Origin: Vibrio maritimus
Lineage (GTDB): Bacteria; Pseudomonadota; Gammaproteobacteria; Enterobacterales; Vibrionaceae
Reading direction: 5' to 3'
DNA: 64,000 nt
Assembly (NCBI GenBank): GCA_003263775.1
Contig: JYJJ01000079.1
Coordinates: forward strand, 682,001-746,000
Position numbers and translations under genes: made by a program. The stretch's first letter is position 1, and each line of letters begins with the position of its first letter. The notes beneath the pieces were generated by a model. That model worked only from the letters and a program-made list of their open reading frames with translations, had not been told where the DNA came from and searched no databases. This document shows positions 10,710-20,151 of this stretch, piece after piece.

Positions 10710-11237
10710 ATGTGGTGGTTAGTCGAAGAATTTGAGTCGATAAGACGCTTTTTAGGAATGGGAGGCGATGTCCTATTCGCCATCTTCATTCTCAGCTTTT
10801 TACTTTGGAGCGTACTACTTGAGCGCTGGTTCTATTTCTTAGCCGTTGCACCGCGCATGGCCAAGAAGACTCTCGCTGAGTGGACTGCACGTTCTGAGCA
10901 CCAAAGCTGGAATGCAAAAATGATCCGCCAAGAGCTCGTCTCTCGTCAAGATATTGAGAACAAGAAAGGACTGCCGGTGGTTAAAGTATTGATCGCACTG
11001 TGTCCGCTGCTCGGTCTACTAGGTACGGTTGTCGGCATGATTCACGTGTTTGACATCCTGGCTGTCGTAGGCACAGGAAGCCCACGGGCCATGGCTTCAG
11101 GCATTTCAAAAGCAACCATACCTACCCTTGCGGGAATGGTCGCTTCTCTGTCTGGCTTATTCTTTAGCACTCGATTGGATCATCTTGCCAAAGTGACCAC
11201 GCAAAAGCTGGAAGACCAGCTAAAACACGTCGCTTAG
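10710..11237 (+). CDS. exbB: ExbB-family proton channel subunit (TonB2/3 type)
   Basis: A 175-aa inner-membrane protein with three hydrophobic segments (about 18-40, 88-110, 130-152). It carries the conserved LIALCPLLGLLGTVVGMIHV and KATIPTLAGMVASLSGLFF stretches of the MotA/TolQ/ExbB family. The short length is typical of ExbB2. With ExbD it forms the proton channel that drives TonB. An AGGAG site lies just upstream of the ATG, and ExbD follows after 26 bp. Confidence 0.9.
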   Translation: MWWLVEEFESIRRFLGMGGDVLFAIFILSFLLWSVLLERWFYFLAVAPRMAKKTLAEWTARSEHQSWNAKMIRQELVSRQDIENKKGLPVVKVLIALCPLLGLLGTVVGMIHVFDILAVVGTGSPRAMASGISKATIPTLAGMVASLSGLFFSTRLDHLAKVTTQKLEDQLKHVA

Positions 11238-11263
11238 TAAACGGAATTATAAGGATATAGGTC

Positions 11264-11671
11264 ATGAAAAGACGCTATAGCAGCGAAAGCAATGAGGAAG
11301 CGGCGATCGATATGACGCCAATGCTGGACATTGTTTTCATCATGTTGATTTTCTTCATTGTTACGACTTCTTTCGTAAAAGAGGCCGGTATTGAAGTCAG
11401 TAGACCAAGTGCCAACACGGCGCAGGTGGTCAAAAACGGTAACATCATGGTCGCCATTGGCGCGGCAGGCGATGTATGGGTAGATAAACGCCGTATCGAA
11501 GTTGATGCTGTACGCGCTAACATCGAACGACTAAAAGCAGAAAGCCCGGAAGGCGCTGTGGTGATCCAAGCGGACCAAGAAGCCAGTGCTGGTGTCGTGG
11601 TTAAAGTCATGGATCAAATTAAAATGGCTGGGGTAGAAAACATCTCCATCGCCGCTACAGATAAGGGGTAA
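11264..11671 (+). CDS. exbD: ExbD biopolymer transport protein
   Basis: A 135-aa protein with the standard ExbD layout. A short cytoplasmic N-terminus is followed by one membrane helix containing the essential Asp (MTPMLDIVFIMLIFFIVTT) and a periplasmic domain ending ISIAATDKG. It forms the stator with ExbB and converts proton flow into TonB movement. TonB starts three bases after its stop, in the same operon. Confidence 0.92.
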   Translation: MKRRYSSESNEEAAIDMTPMLDIVFIMLIFFIVTTSFVKEAGIEVSRPSANTAQVVKNGNIMVAIGAAGDVWVDKRRIEVDAVRANIERLKAESPEGAVVIQADQEASAGVVVKVMDQIKMAGVENISIAATDKG

Positions 11672-11674
11672 CCT

Positions 11675-12307
11675 ATGCGTTATCTGGCCTCTGTAGCACT
11701 GGCGCTCGTTGTCGCCCTCGGACTCTTCTGGGGGATGGACAAGCTAGTAAACAAAGAGCGCCACGAGTTAGCGTCGAGTGACGATCTGCGTATGGTCGAT
11801 TTTATTCGCGTTAAACCGCAAGAAAATGTACAGGAGAAAAAGCGAGAGCTACCAAAACCACCACCACCGAAACGTCCGCCACCGCCACCAGAAATGAAAG
11901 TGGCATCAACGGTCAAACCGGTGATGGAACAAATTGCCATGGATATGCCTAACCTCAACCTACCTGTCAATGTCACAGGCGGTTCGGTGTTAGGTCACTA
12001 CACCCAAGGAGGTGGTGCTCAGGTTGTGGGTAATAACGGCCCGGTACCATTGGCTACGTTCCAACCGCAAATGCCACGTAAAGCAGCGCGTTCTGGCATT
12101 GAGAAAGGTGTGGTACTGGTAGAGTTTACTGTAAACGAACGTGGCACGGTTGAGGATGTCAAAGTCCTCAAAGAGACCCCACGTAAGCTCGGTCTTGGCC
12201 GCGCGGCTAAAAAGACTATTGCTAAATGGACATTCAAACCTAAGCAAGTCGATGGTCAGGCGGTCAGTACTCGTATGTCTCAAGAAATTGAGTTTTCTAC
12301 CAACTAA
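11675..12307 (+). CDS. tonB: TonB energy transducer (TonB2/3 type)
   Basis: A 210-aa protein with an N-terminal membrane helix (about residues 4-20). It has a proline-rich spacer (KPPPPKRPPPPPEMK, around 60-75) and a C-terminal TonB domain from about 120 (ARSGIEKGVVLVEFTVNERG; LGRAAKKTIAKWTFKP). It is shorter than the classical TonB1, as in Vibrio TonB2. It should contact the TonB box of the receptor at 5839-8491 and possibly others. It is followed after 10 bp by the TPR gene with AAGGAG as its ribosome-binding site. Confidence 0.92.
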   Translation: MRYLASVALALVVALGLFWGMDKLVNKERHELASSDDLRMVDFIRVKPQENVQEKKRELPKPPPPKRPPPPPEMKVASTVKPVMEQIAMDMPNLNLPVNVTGGSVLGHYTQGGGAQVVGNNGPVPLATFQPQMPRKAARSGIEKGVVLVEFTVNERGTVEDVKVLKETPRKLGLGRAAKKTIAKWTFKPKQVDGQAVSTRMSQEIEFSTN

Positions 12308-12317
12308 GGAGTCGAAC

Positions 12318-13526
12318 ATGAATACGTTCAAAAAATTGGCTTCTGTGTTGCTTATAGCGGGCTGTTTAAGCAGCCCTGCTATCGCTCAGGATCCACCACA
12401 GCTTTCCGACAAGACCTTTCGCACAGTAAACAAGGTGCAAAAGTGGATTGCCGAAGAGAAATACGCGTACGCGATAGAGAAGCTAGAAAGCGCGATTGAA
12501 TCAACCAAGAAGAAAAAGTACGACCGAGCAGTGTTACTGCAGCAAATGGGTTTTTTGTATTCACTTCGAGAGGACTATAAACAAGCGGCGAACTATTTTG
12601 CACAAGCACTCGAGGTCAATGCCCTCCCCGTGCCAGTCGCGCAGCAGGTTCGCTACAGTTTGGCTCAGCTCTATCTCGCCGAGGAGCAATACCAAAAGTC
12701 GGTCAATACCATGAAAGCTTGGTTTAAGGTCGCGGAAACCACGGAAGACAAACCTAACGCTCATGCATACATCACATTGGCAAGCGCATACGTGCAAATG
12801 GGAGATTACAAAAACGCCATTACACCGACAAAAAAAGCCATTTCGATGACCAAAGAGCCGAGTGAGTCATGGTACCTGTTACTGCTCGCTTCGCACTATG
12901 AGCTAAAGCAGTACAAGAGCACGGCAGGTGTACTCAAAACACTCACTTCCAAATATCCACAGAAGAAGCGTTATTGGATGCAGCTGTCTGGGATTTACAT
13001 GGAAATGAACCAGGATCGAAACTCACTAGCAGCTCTAGAAGCCGCCTATGAGCTCAACCTACTGGAAAGTGAAAAGGAGTACCTAAGGCTAGTAAACTTT
13101 ATGGCTTATCAGGGCATCCCTTACCGTGCAGCGAAAACACTCAAGCTCGCGATGGAACAAGGCAATATAGTGAAAACGCAAAAGCATGTTGAAAAGCTAG
13201 CGTCTTTCTACCATCAAGCGCAAGAAGTAGACCAAGCGATTTTGGCCTACCAACAAGCGTACGAGATGGGTCCAACGGCCACAAGTCAAATCCGCATTGC
13301 TCGGTTAATGCTGCAAGACAAGCAGTATCAAGTAGTCTCTGAATACACCAAGACTTATGCGCCTAACGCGACTAAGGATGAAGTAGCAGAGCTGCAATAC
13401 ATAAAAGGCATGGCACACTTTGAAATGAAGCAGCCCAAACTCGCGCTCAACTCAATGAAAAAGGCCGCAAGCTCAAAGCAGCTACGTCCAACGGTTAGCC
13501 CTTGGATCAGCTTTTTGGAGCAGTAA
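12318..13526 (+). CDS. TPR-repeat protein of the TonB operon
   Basis: A 402-aa exported protein. The ATG at 12318 has AAGGAG at a normal distance and gives a signal peptide ending near SSPAIAQ; a longer in-frame reading overlapping tonB is not needed. The mature part is built of tetratricopeptide-like helical pairs (for example ALLQQMGFLYSLREDYKQAA, HAYITLASAYVQMGDYKNAI, SWYLLLLASHYELKQYKSTA). TPR proteins close TonB2-type operons in Vibrio. Role unproven; probably a periplasmic scaffold for the TonB complex. A strong terminator follows. Confidence 0.85.
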   Translation: MNTFKKLASVLLIAGCLSSPAIAQDPPQLSDKTFRTVNKVQKWIAEEKYAYAIEKLESAIESTKKKKYDRAVLLQQMGFLYSLREDYKQAANYFAQALEVNALPVPVAQQVRYSLAQLYLAEEQYQKSVNTMKAWFKVAETTEDKPNAHAYITLASAYVQMGDYKNAITPTKKAISMTKEPSESWYLLLLASHYELKQYKSTAGVLKTLTSKYPQKKRYWMQLSGIYMEMNQDRNSLAALEAAYELNLLESEKEYLRLVNFMAYQGIPYRAAKTLKLAMEQGNIVKTQKHVEKLASFYHQAQEVDQAILAYQQAYEMGPTATSQIRIARLMLQDKQYQVVSEYTKTYAPNATKDEVAELQYIKGMAHFEMKQPKLALNSMKKAASSKQLRPTVSPWISFLEQ

Positions 13527-13597
13527 GACTGATAAGAATATCGAGAGGAGATGGTTGTGTTCTTCTCTTGGTTAAGTGTGAGTCAGTCGCACGTTTA

Positions 13598-13621
13598 GGG
13601 AAGCTTCGGCTTCCCTTTTTT
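13598..13621 (+). terminator. Rho-independent terminator of the TonB operon
   Basis: GGGAAGC-TTCG-GCTTCCC followed by six T, 71 bp after the TPR gene stop. Confidence 0.9.
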
Positions 13622-13927
13622 CGCTCTACTCATCAGCTCAATACTACTACTCAATATCGAAATTAGCGCCGCACTTTATTGAATAGCTTTGCAACAAAGC
13701 TTTAAAACAATATGCATTATGTCGCATTAAAAGTTATCTATAACACCTTGCTTCGCTCTGCATAGTAATATGCAACCATCATATAACGATAACAACTCTG
13801 CGCAATCTGACGCACTACGCACTCATAAAGACACTCTCTTCGTTTGCTCGACATTTTTAGCCTGAGAATCGGCTTATTCACTCGCCATAACTTCTATTTA
13901 TTGTCCATTCACCTAAAAGGGCCCGCT
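13622..13927. other. Intergenic region upstream of the S41 peptidase
   Basis: About 300 bp, AT-rich, with no gene seen. It contains a small inverted repeat AGCTTTG-CAA-CAAAGCT at 13685-13701. A promoter for the S41 peptidase is expected here, but I could not pick a convincing -35/-10 pair. Confidence 0.4.
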
Positions 13928-15961
13928 ATGCGCACAACGATAAGTATCATTACTCTTACTATACTCCTTTCGACAACAACACACGCAGAAGAGATTCTTC
14001 CAATCTCCGAAGCTCGTGAACGCATGCGGTTTGTTGAACTATCTCCAACAGAGCGCCAATTGATTGCTGACAAGGCAAAGCTGGTGATTGATGGGTTGTA
14101 CGTCAACAAATTCCACAAAAACGAATATTACGGGATAAGCCCCACCCCAAAGGGTCACCTGAATCCTATTACAGAAGTGGACAAGATCGCTAAGCAGGCT
14201 AATACGATGTCGACTTACGAATTACATGACTCACTCAGCACGCTGTTTATCAGCCAAAGAGATCTCCATTTCAACTACCGCCTACCTCTGCGCTTCTATG
14301 ATCACTTTACTGAAATGCCGCTAAGGTTTTCTCGTATTAAAGATGAAGATGATTTTTTCCAAATTCGTGTCACTGCCGCATGGAATGGTTTTAGTCTATA
14401 CCCCGAAAGACCTAACCCTAAAGTTGGCGATGTTCTGATAGGTTACCAAGGAAAAAGCATTGAAGAGGCAATGCGAGAGTTAATTCCTCAGGGACAAGGT
14501 TCAAACCCTTATGCGGGATTTAATCATGCTCTCCGGTATATGACATTCCGATGGAATGGAGCCCACCTATTACCTAAAGAGGATAGTGTTAGCTTTAAAT
14601 TTCGTTCAGCAGAAACTGGAGAGGAGTACGAGGTCGCCTATGAGTGGCTAGTGTATTCAGGCTCTAAAATTGGCGGACTCGTATCACCAGAATATTCTCC
14701 AATAACATATGGGAAAGTATCACCAGAAAATCAGGCTTTATCCAACTCACCCACAGTCAGCTACAACCACCAACAAGCGCTATACAACCAATCTTTAGAA
14801 CGTCACATCAAGCCCATGGCTAACCCTAAGCTCTCAAGCATCCAACGATATGGAGAGACGTTTTATTACACGCATATTCCTTATGAAGGTGCTAACTATG
14901 GATACCTTTACATAAGTTCGTTCACCCCATCATCTGGATGGTGGACTGACTACCAAGCAATAAGAGATCTGTTACAAGAGGAAAACACACAGACGGACGG
15001 ATTAATTATAAATGTGTCAAACAACCCAGGCGGATATATCTATTATGCAGAAGCACTGCCAGGACTCTTTACGAAGAAAACAAGTAAAACACACGATTTT
15101 CGACTATTAAACTCAGAGTTAAATCAGTATCTGTTCCTCTATGAAGACGTTCAGCAAATGTTCCCGCTCTTTAAGGAAGCACTCGAAAATGTCGCTAATA
15201 GTGATGCTAAGTACTCGATAGCAACACCAATCACCACTCCAGAAATGGGCAATATACATGGTCAAGTATATACAAAACCTGTAGCCGTCATGGCTAACTC
15301 AAGTACATACTCCGCTGGTGATTTGTTTACCTGCTCTATGCAAGACAATGATGCTGCTGTCATCTATGGTGCAGACCCCAAAACGGGCGCCGGCGGTGCT
15401 AATATTATTTCCTACAACTTCTTCTACGGCTCTCCTACTGGATTACATACACCACTACCATTGGGTATTGATATGGACTTCTCGTTCAGGCAAGCAGTGA
15501 GGTTTGGTCATCACGCGGGTCAAATCATCGAAGATCACGGCTGCACCGCAGATGTTGATATAACTCCAACGCCTGAGGATTTGGTCAATGGGAACCAAAC
15601 GATGTTAACTAAGGTATTGGAAGGATTGAAAAATCAAGCCACGTCGAAAAGCAGTGTTGAGTTCGCTGACGATAAAGTCGGAACTTATTACATGACTCTC
15701 AATTCACAAGATGCCAAGATTAACCTGCTGCTTAAAAACACAGAAAAAGTCCGTATCTCCGTTGCTAGCGATTGGTGGAGTACAATGGACACTGAAGCAA
15801 TCTACCAAACTAACGCGTACGGGAACAACGCAAAGATGTTCACTCTGCCTATTACAGCCTCTTCTCTTGATACCAATAGCTTCGTAGTCAAAGTTGAAGG
15901 CCTCGACGGCGGCAACGAACCACTTTGGAACTTCAAGCGTGGTGTGGAACTCATCGAATAA
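13928..15961 (+). CDS. Secreted S41-family peptidase
   Basis: A 677-aa protein starting at the ATG at 13928 (AAAAGGG just upstream) with a signal peptide ending near THAEE. The middle contains a PDZ-like stretch (NPKVGDVLIGYQGKSIEEAM). A tail-specific protease (S41) core follows: INVSNNPGGYIYYAEALPG, then VAVMANSSTYSAGDLFTCSM, where the serine in TYSAGD is the likely nucleophile, followed by VIYGADPKTGAGG. The C-terminal 100 residues look like a beta-sandwich. It probably acts in the periplasm or outside the cell. No operon partner is visible. An inactive homologue is possible because the lysine of the Ser/Lys dyad is not obvious to me. Confidence 0.75.
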   Translation: MRTTISIITLTILLSTTTHAEEILPISEARERMRFVELSPTERQLIADKAKLVIDGLYVNKFHKNEYYGISPTPKGHLNPITEVDKIAKQANTMSTYELHDSLSTLFISQRDLHFNYRLPLRFYDHFTEMPLRFSRIKDEDDFFQIRVTAAWNGFSLYPERPNPKVGDVLIGYQGKSIEEAMRELIPQGQGSNPYAGFNHALRYMTFRWNGAHLLPKEDSVSFKFRSAETGEEYEVAYEWLVYSGSKIGGLVSPEYSPITYGKVSPENQALSNSPTVSYNHQQALYNQSLERHIKPMANPKLSSIQRYGETFYYTHIPYEGANYGYLYISSFTPSSGWWTDYQAIRDLLQEENTQTDGLIINVSNNPGGYIYYAEALPGLFTKKTSKTHDFRLLNSELNQYLFLYEDVQQMFPLFKEALENVANSDAKYSIATPITTPEMGNIHGQVYTKPVAVMANSSTYSAGDLFTCSMQDNDAAVIYGADPKTGAGGANIISYNFFYGSPTGLHTPLPLGIDMDFSFRQAVRFGHHAGQIIEDHGCTADVDITPTPEDLVNGNQTMLTKVLEGLKNQATSKSSVEFADDKVGTYYMTLNSQDAKINLLLKNTEKVRISVASDWWSTMDTEAIYQTNAYGNNAKMFTLPITASSLDTNSFVVKVEGLDGGNEPLWNFKRGVELIE

Positions 15962-16163
15962 AGTAGCAGTCACGAATCGAGTAAAGGCAGGCCGGTGTTA
16001 TCAATACATCGGTCTGATAAAGAACATTAGAACTGTAGTTAAAATCGCTGATAGCGGTTAACACTAACGCTTTTATACTCAGCTTTCTTAAAAAAACATC
16101 CGACACCTAAAACGTATATTGGCATTTTATTTTTGGCAGATTAAAGATATTTCTTGGAAGAAT

Positions 16164-16237
<74 letters not shown>

Positions 16238-16366
16238 ATCATCGTGGGACGAGATTTAATATGCCACATCTGGTGGAAAAGAAAAGCCTCTTTTTGCTCA
16301 TTTTGGGTTAACTGCGCATCTTTGCTTCGATTTGCTTCTTAATTGCACTATCACACTGATGTAAAA

Positions 16367-16398
16367 AGAAAAAGTGAGACGCAAATCTCACTTTTTCT
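16367..16398. terminator. Bidirectional terminator
   Basis: Thirteen-base stem AGAAAAAGTGAGA paired with TCTCACTTTTTCT around a six-base loop. It lies 25 bp after the end of the minus-strand HPA oxygenase gene. Confidence 0.85.
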
Positions 16399-16422
16399 TT
16401 ATTAGTAATTAGGTCAGTCGAG

Positions 16423-17593
16423 CTATACCATGGTTGGGTCTGGTTCGAGCCCCATCAGCGAGCGACCCAAGATCTGGGCACAGACATCGTAGTCCGTGTA
16501 GGCGTGTGCGCCAGTCATATGAGAGTCACGGAACAAGCGCTGCGCTTCATTATCGCTAAACCATGCCATGCCACCAGACGCTTCAAACAAACGATCGACA
16601 CTTTCGATACAGATCTTAACCGCGTATGCTTGATTCGTTCGCCAGAATGAGAGCGTCTCGGCAGATGGGTACTCCTTACGCTCGCCATGCTCTTTATGGT
16701 CATCCCAAGTTTTTTCTAGTAGTGCTCGAGCTGCAGCGACCTGATGCGTAGACTCAGCTAAACGCATCAATGCGGGTGTTGCCACTCCCACATTCGCGCC
16801 TGTATAGGCACGGACTCGGTTCTTCTGTTTCTCTTTGTAGACTTCTAACATACGCTCTGCGATACCCAAGCTGATAGCCGCGAAGCCACAAGCGAAATAT
16901 GGACGGTATGGGGTATAGAAAATATCGCTATCTGGATACAAGTCGAAACCGGCAGAGTACCCTTCCATCATACCTTTCGCTGTCTCAATACGGTGTTCAG
17001 GGATAAAGACGTCACGAAGTTCTAGTGTTTTAGTACCACTGGACTTCATCCCTGCCGCATACCAATCATCGACAATCTTGTATTGATGGCGAGGTACGAC
17101 GCGAAGCAGTAGACCTTGTTGCCATCTTCATCGAATCGATTAAATCCTAAGATGGCCCAGTCAGCGTGATCGCAGCCACTACTCCAACGCATGTCGCCAT
17201 TAAAGATTACGCCACCTTCAGTTTCTTCTGTCTTACCGAATGGCGCGATACTGCTGCTTGCTGTTGCTTCTGGGTCTGTTCCCCAAAACTCTTCTTGTGC
17301 CTGTTTAGAGAACATCGCCATTTGATGGCTATGCGTTGCTAACAAACTTGCCCCCAAGCCGTCCCACCGCAAGCGCCAGCAAGCGCGGCAACACAATCCG
17401 TAAACTCAGGAAGAGAGATCTCTAGGCCACCATACGCTTTAGGCTGAAACGCTCTAAAGAAGCCAATTTCTCGTAACAAGCGAATGTTTTCTTCCGGCGG
17501 TGTACGGTCCTGCTCTGCTTGCATTGCATTGTTGGCAATAGTTGGAAGAACAGTTTGAAGTTTTTCGAGTAGAGGATTAGGTCTTTTCATCAT
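16423..17593 (-). CDS. 4-hydroxyphenylacetate 3-hydroxylase oxygenase, C2 type (two frameshifts)
   Basis: About 390 aa when repaired. It has the acyl-CoA-dehydrogenase fold and uses reduced flavin and O2 to hydroxylate HPA to homoprotocatechuate, the first step of the pathway. It closely resembles the Acinetobacter baumannii C2 oxygenase as I recall it: ENIRLLREIGFFRAFQPK, ATASSSIAPFGK, WSSGCDHADWAILGFNRFD, YTGANVGVATPALMR, ending LMGLEPDPTMV. It is not the E. coli HpaB type. Single-base deletions lie in a G run near 17351 and near 17100; repair gives TAWGASLLATHSHQ and VVPRHQYKIVDDWYAAG. Two adjacent ATGs follow AAGGA; I use the first (17593). It is divergent from hpaA, its likely activator. 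Its reductase partner hpaC lies 14 kb away. Confidence 0.88.
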
Positions 17594-17764
17594 CGATTCC
17601 TTTTGAACGTTAGCCCTGTAGTAATTGTGTTGGGTGGGCAATTACTAGGTAGTATGTTCACAAAACCGGCAATGTTAAATGGATGTTAGCAGCGTTAACT
17701 TGTACTTTTCGTAGATTTACCTAATATATTAACTATTATCGAAAAGTAAAGGTGAGTTGGATAC
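17594..17764. promoter_or_regulatory. Divergent hpa oxygenase / hpaA promoter with two operator types
   Basis: Contains CTTGTACTTTTCGTAG at 17699-17714, repeated exactly upstream of hpaC. Its core TACTTTTCG (17703-17711) forms a 9-bp perfect inverted repeat with CGAAAAGTA (17740-17748). Between the arms lies AGTTAATATATTAGGTA (minus strand, 17718-17734), a copy of the motif repeated at 27237-27564. Likely binding sites for HpaA and HpaR respectively; the assignment is inference. Confidence 0.6.
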
Positions 17765-18640
17765 ATGGAAGCACTAACTATCCCGAATTTAAACATTGGT
17801 AAAGTCTACGACTCTCGTTACGAAGAGAGTGAATTTCACGTCGAAAAACTCGATAGTTTAGCGCTGTTTTTTGGTCGGAATATGCCAACACACTATCACG
17901 ATCGCTACTATCAGATTCACTGCATATTGGAGGGGAATACGCACGTATTGTTGGATGAATCTCATTACTCTAAACACGGTGTCACCCTATTCTTCACCCC
18001 TCCGACTGTACCTCACTCATTCGTGACTGACGATCACGCCAGCGGCTTTGTAATTACGGCAAGCCAAACATTAGTTTGGAGGCTGTTGGACATCGAGATT
18101 GGGCGCAATGATGTGGCTTCAACTGCGATGCAGCCATTTTGTACTGAGATCCCCGAAGACCACCGACTCATTCAACGTTTTGAGCAGTTAATTGATGAGC
18201 AAAGTGGCGCGGATTTCATGAATGACTCAGCATGTCAGGCCATATTGCAGTTGATACTTATCGATGTACTGCGGCTTGCTAATGCCCAGCCAACCAACAC
18301 CACGTACCGCAGCAATGATGTCCATGTTTTCAATCAGTTTAGTCAGCTCATCGAGCAAAATTATAAGTCTCATTGGACCTTACCTCAGTATGCGGATCAA
18401 TTAGGTTTAACCACAGCGAGGCTCAATGATATTTGTCGCCGAGTGAGTGGACTTGCGTCTAAACGCCTAGTAGCAGACCGTGTCATGCAAGAAGCAAGAC
18501 GCTTGCTACTCCTTACCGCGATGTCGGTACAAGAAGTGGCGTACGAATTGGGCTATCAAGATCCGGCGTACTTTGCGAGATTTTTTAAGAAAAACTCTGG
18601 GGAAACCGCGTCTGGGTTTAGAGAAAGGGAGCAACGATAG
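17765..18640 (+). CDS. hpaA: AraC-family activator of 4-hydroxyphenylacetate catabolism HpaA
   Basis: A 291-aa regulator. The N-terminal cupin sensing domain (about 1-150) has the metal-like HYHDRYYQIHCILEG motif and TPPTVPHSFVTDD. The C-terminal pair of helix-turn-helix motifs (about 195-290) includes QYADQLGLTTARLNDICRRV and SVQEVAYELGYQDPAYFARF, the AraC signature. In E. coli HpaA senses HPA and activates the hydroxylase genes. Here it is divergent from the oxygenase gene, with shared operator DNA between them. The ribosome-binding site is GGTGAG. A GGGAGCA/TGCTCCC hairpin overlaps its stop codon. Confidence 0.88.
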   Translation: MEALTIPNLNIGKVYDSRYEESEFHVEKLDSLALFFGRNMPTHYHDRYYQIHCILEGNTHVLLDESHYSKHGVTLFFTPPTVPHSFVTDDHASGFVITASQTLVWRLLDIEIGRNDVASTAMQPFCTEIPEDHRLIQRFEQLIDEQSGADFMNDSACQAILQLILIDVLRLANAQPTNTTYRSNDVHVFNQFSQLIEQNYKSHWTLPQYADQLGLTTARLNDICRRVSGLASKRLVADRVMQEARRLLLLTAMSVQEVAYELGYQDPAYFARFFKKNSGETASGFREREQR

Positions 18641-18650
18641 CTGCTCCCTT
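18627..18650 (+). terminator. Hairpin at the end of hpaA
   Basis: GGGAGCA (18628-18634) pairs with TGCTCCC (18642-18648) and is followed by TTATATT. It overlaps the hpaA stop. Terminator-like, but the T tract is weak. hpaA converges with gabD here. Confidence 0.5.
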
Positions 18651-18687
18651 ATATTGAACTTTAATTCAGATGGTTGAGTAGTTTGGG

Positions 18688-20142
18688 CTAGTCTAAACCA
18701 CCCATAAATAAGTACTTCATTTCCATAAATTCATCCATCCCGTGACGTGAACCTTCACGGCCAAGTCCTGACTCTTTAATACCACCAAACGGAGCCGCCG
18801 CCGTCGATATCAAGCCTTCATTGATGCCTACCATCCCGACTTCTAATGCATCCCCCACGCGCCACGCCTTACCTAGTGATTTAGTGTAGAAATAACTAGC
18901 AAGGCCTGATTCAGTGTCATTGGCTCGCTCGATAACCTCTGCCTCACTAGAAAACCTAAATAATGGTGCCAATGGACCAAACGTCTCTTCTTCGGCAATC
19001 AGCATCTCATCGGTGACCTCAGTGACAACGAACGGGTGAACAAACTGTTTATTCGTGGAATCAAACTCACCACACTGAACCACCGCCCCTTTTTCAAGGG
19101 CATCACTGACGTGAGCTTGCACTTTTGCTACTGCTTGTTCATTGATTAGCGGACCAATGGTAACGCCTTCTTCAAAGCCATCACCGACCTTTAGTGCTAG
19201 CACTCTTTGAGTCAGTTTACTTGCAAACTCATCGTAAACCGCGTCATGAACGTACAGTCGATTAGCGCACACACAGGTCTGTCCGGCGTTTCTAAACTTA
19301 GCAATCATCGCACCTTCGACAGCCGCATCAATGTCTGCATCTTCAAAAACAATAAATGGCGCATTTCCACCAAGCTCAAGTGCCATCTTTTTGATAGAAG
19401 ACGCAGATTGATTCATGAGAATTCGCCCCACGTTGGTAGAACCGGTAAACGACACTTTACGGACCTTCTTGTTCGATGTCAGCTCGCTACCAATCTCGAC
19501 CGCATCACCGGTAATCACATTGAACAAACCATCAGGGATACCCGCCTGCTGAGCAAGTTTCGCCAGCGCCAACGCAGTAAATGGGGTTTCCGGTGCGGGC
19601 TTTAGTACGACGGAACAGCCTGCTGCAAAGGCTGGAGCACATTTGCGCGTGATCATTGCTGCAGGGAAGTTCCAAGGGGTAATCGCTGCCACCACGCCTA
19701 TTGGCTCTTTCGTGACAACAATCTTGCCATCCGCTTTATGGCTAGGGATGATTTCTCCGTAGGCACGTTTCGCTTCTTCGCTGTACCAAAGAACAAAGCT
19801 TGCGGCGTAAGCAATTTCCCCTTTCGCTTCAGTAAACGGCTTCCCCTGCTCTGTCGTCAAGATACGGGCCAAATCATCCGTATTTTCAACGATTAGGTCG
19901 TACCATTTCCTCAATACCAAAGACTTATGCTCTGCCGTCGTTTGCTTCCACCCTTGAAACGCCGCTTGGGCAACTTCGACGGATAGTTCAGCTTCGACCG
20001 TGCCAAGATTCGGTACACCACCGATCGGCTGCTGAGTCGAAGGGTTCACGACACTTGTGTACTTTTGAGTGGGCGACGCAAACCACTCTCCACCAATAAA
20101 GCAGTGATCGGTTATGAATAGCGCTGGGTTAGTTAACTGCAT
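18688..20142 (-). CDS. gabD: NAD(P)-dependent succinate-semialdehyde dehydrogenase
   Basis: A 484-aa cytoplasmic aldehyde dehydrogenase that oxidises succinate semialdehyde to succinate. Visible landmarks are ITPWNFPAAMITRKCAPAFA, LKPAPETPFTAL, SFTGSTNVGR, the catalytic Glu in MALELGGNAPFIVFEDAD, the catalytic Cys in FRNAGQTCVCANRLYVHD, and EETFGPLAPLFRF. The length is normal for GabD. It is the last gene of the minus-strand hpa operon, where HpaI aldolase releases pyruvate plus succinate semialdehyde, so it completes the route to the TCA cycle. The start has AAGGGGG upstream and follows hpaD by 9 bp. Confidence 0.9.
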   Translation of the reverse strand: MQLTNPALFITDHCFIGGEWFASPTQKYTSVVNPSTQQPIGGVPNLGTVEAELSVEVAQAAFQGWKQTTAEHKSLVLRKWYDLIVENTDDLARILTTEQGKPFTEAKGEIAYAASFVLWYSEEAKRAYGEIIPSHKADGKIVVTKEPIGVVAAITPWNFPAAMITRKCAPAFAAGCSVVLKPAPETPFTALALAKLAQQAGIPDGLFNVITGDAVEIGSELTSNKKVRKVSFTGSTNVGRILMNQSASSIKKMALELGGNAPFIVFEDADIDAAVEGAMIAKFRNAGQTCVCANRLYVHDAVYDEFASKLTQRVLALKVGDGFEEGVTIGPLINEQAVAKVQAHVSDALEKGAVVQCGEFDSTNKQFVHPFVVTEVTDEMLIAEEETFGPLAPLFRFSSEAEVIERANDTESGLASYFYTKSLGKAWRVGDALEVGMVGINEGLISTAAAPFGGIKESGLGREGSRHGMDEFMEMKYLFMGGLD

Positions 20143-20151
20143 AACGCCCCC

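Noticed and set aside
12141..12317. A longer TPR protein start inside tonB
   Set aside because: The ATG at 12318 has AAGGAG and starts a signal peptide; the upstream part is tonB in another frame.
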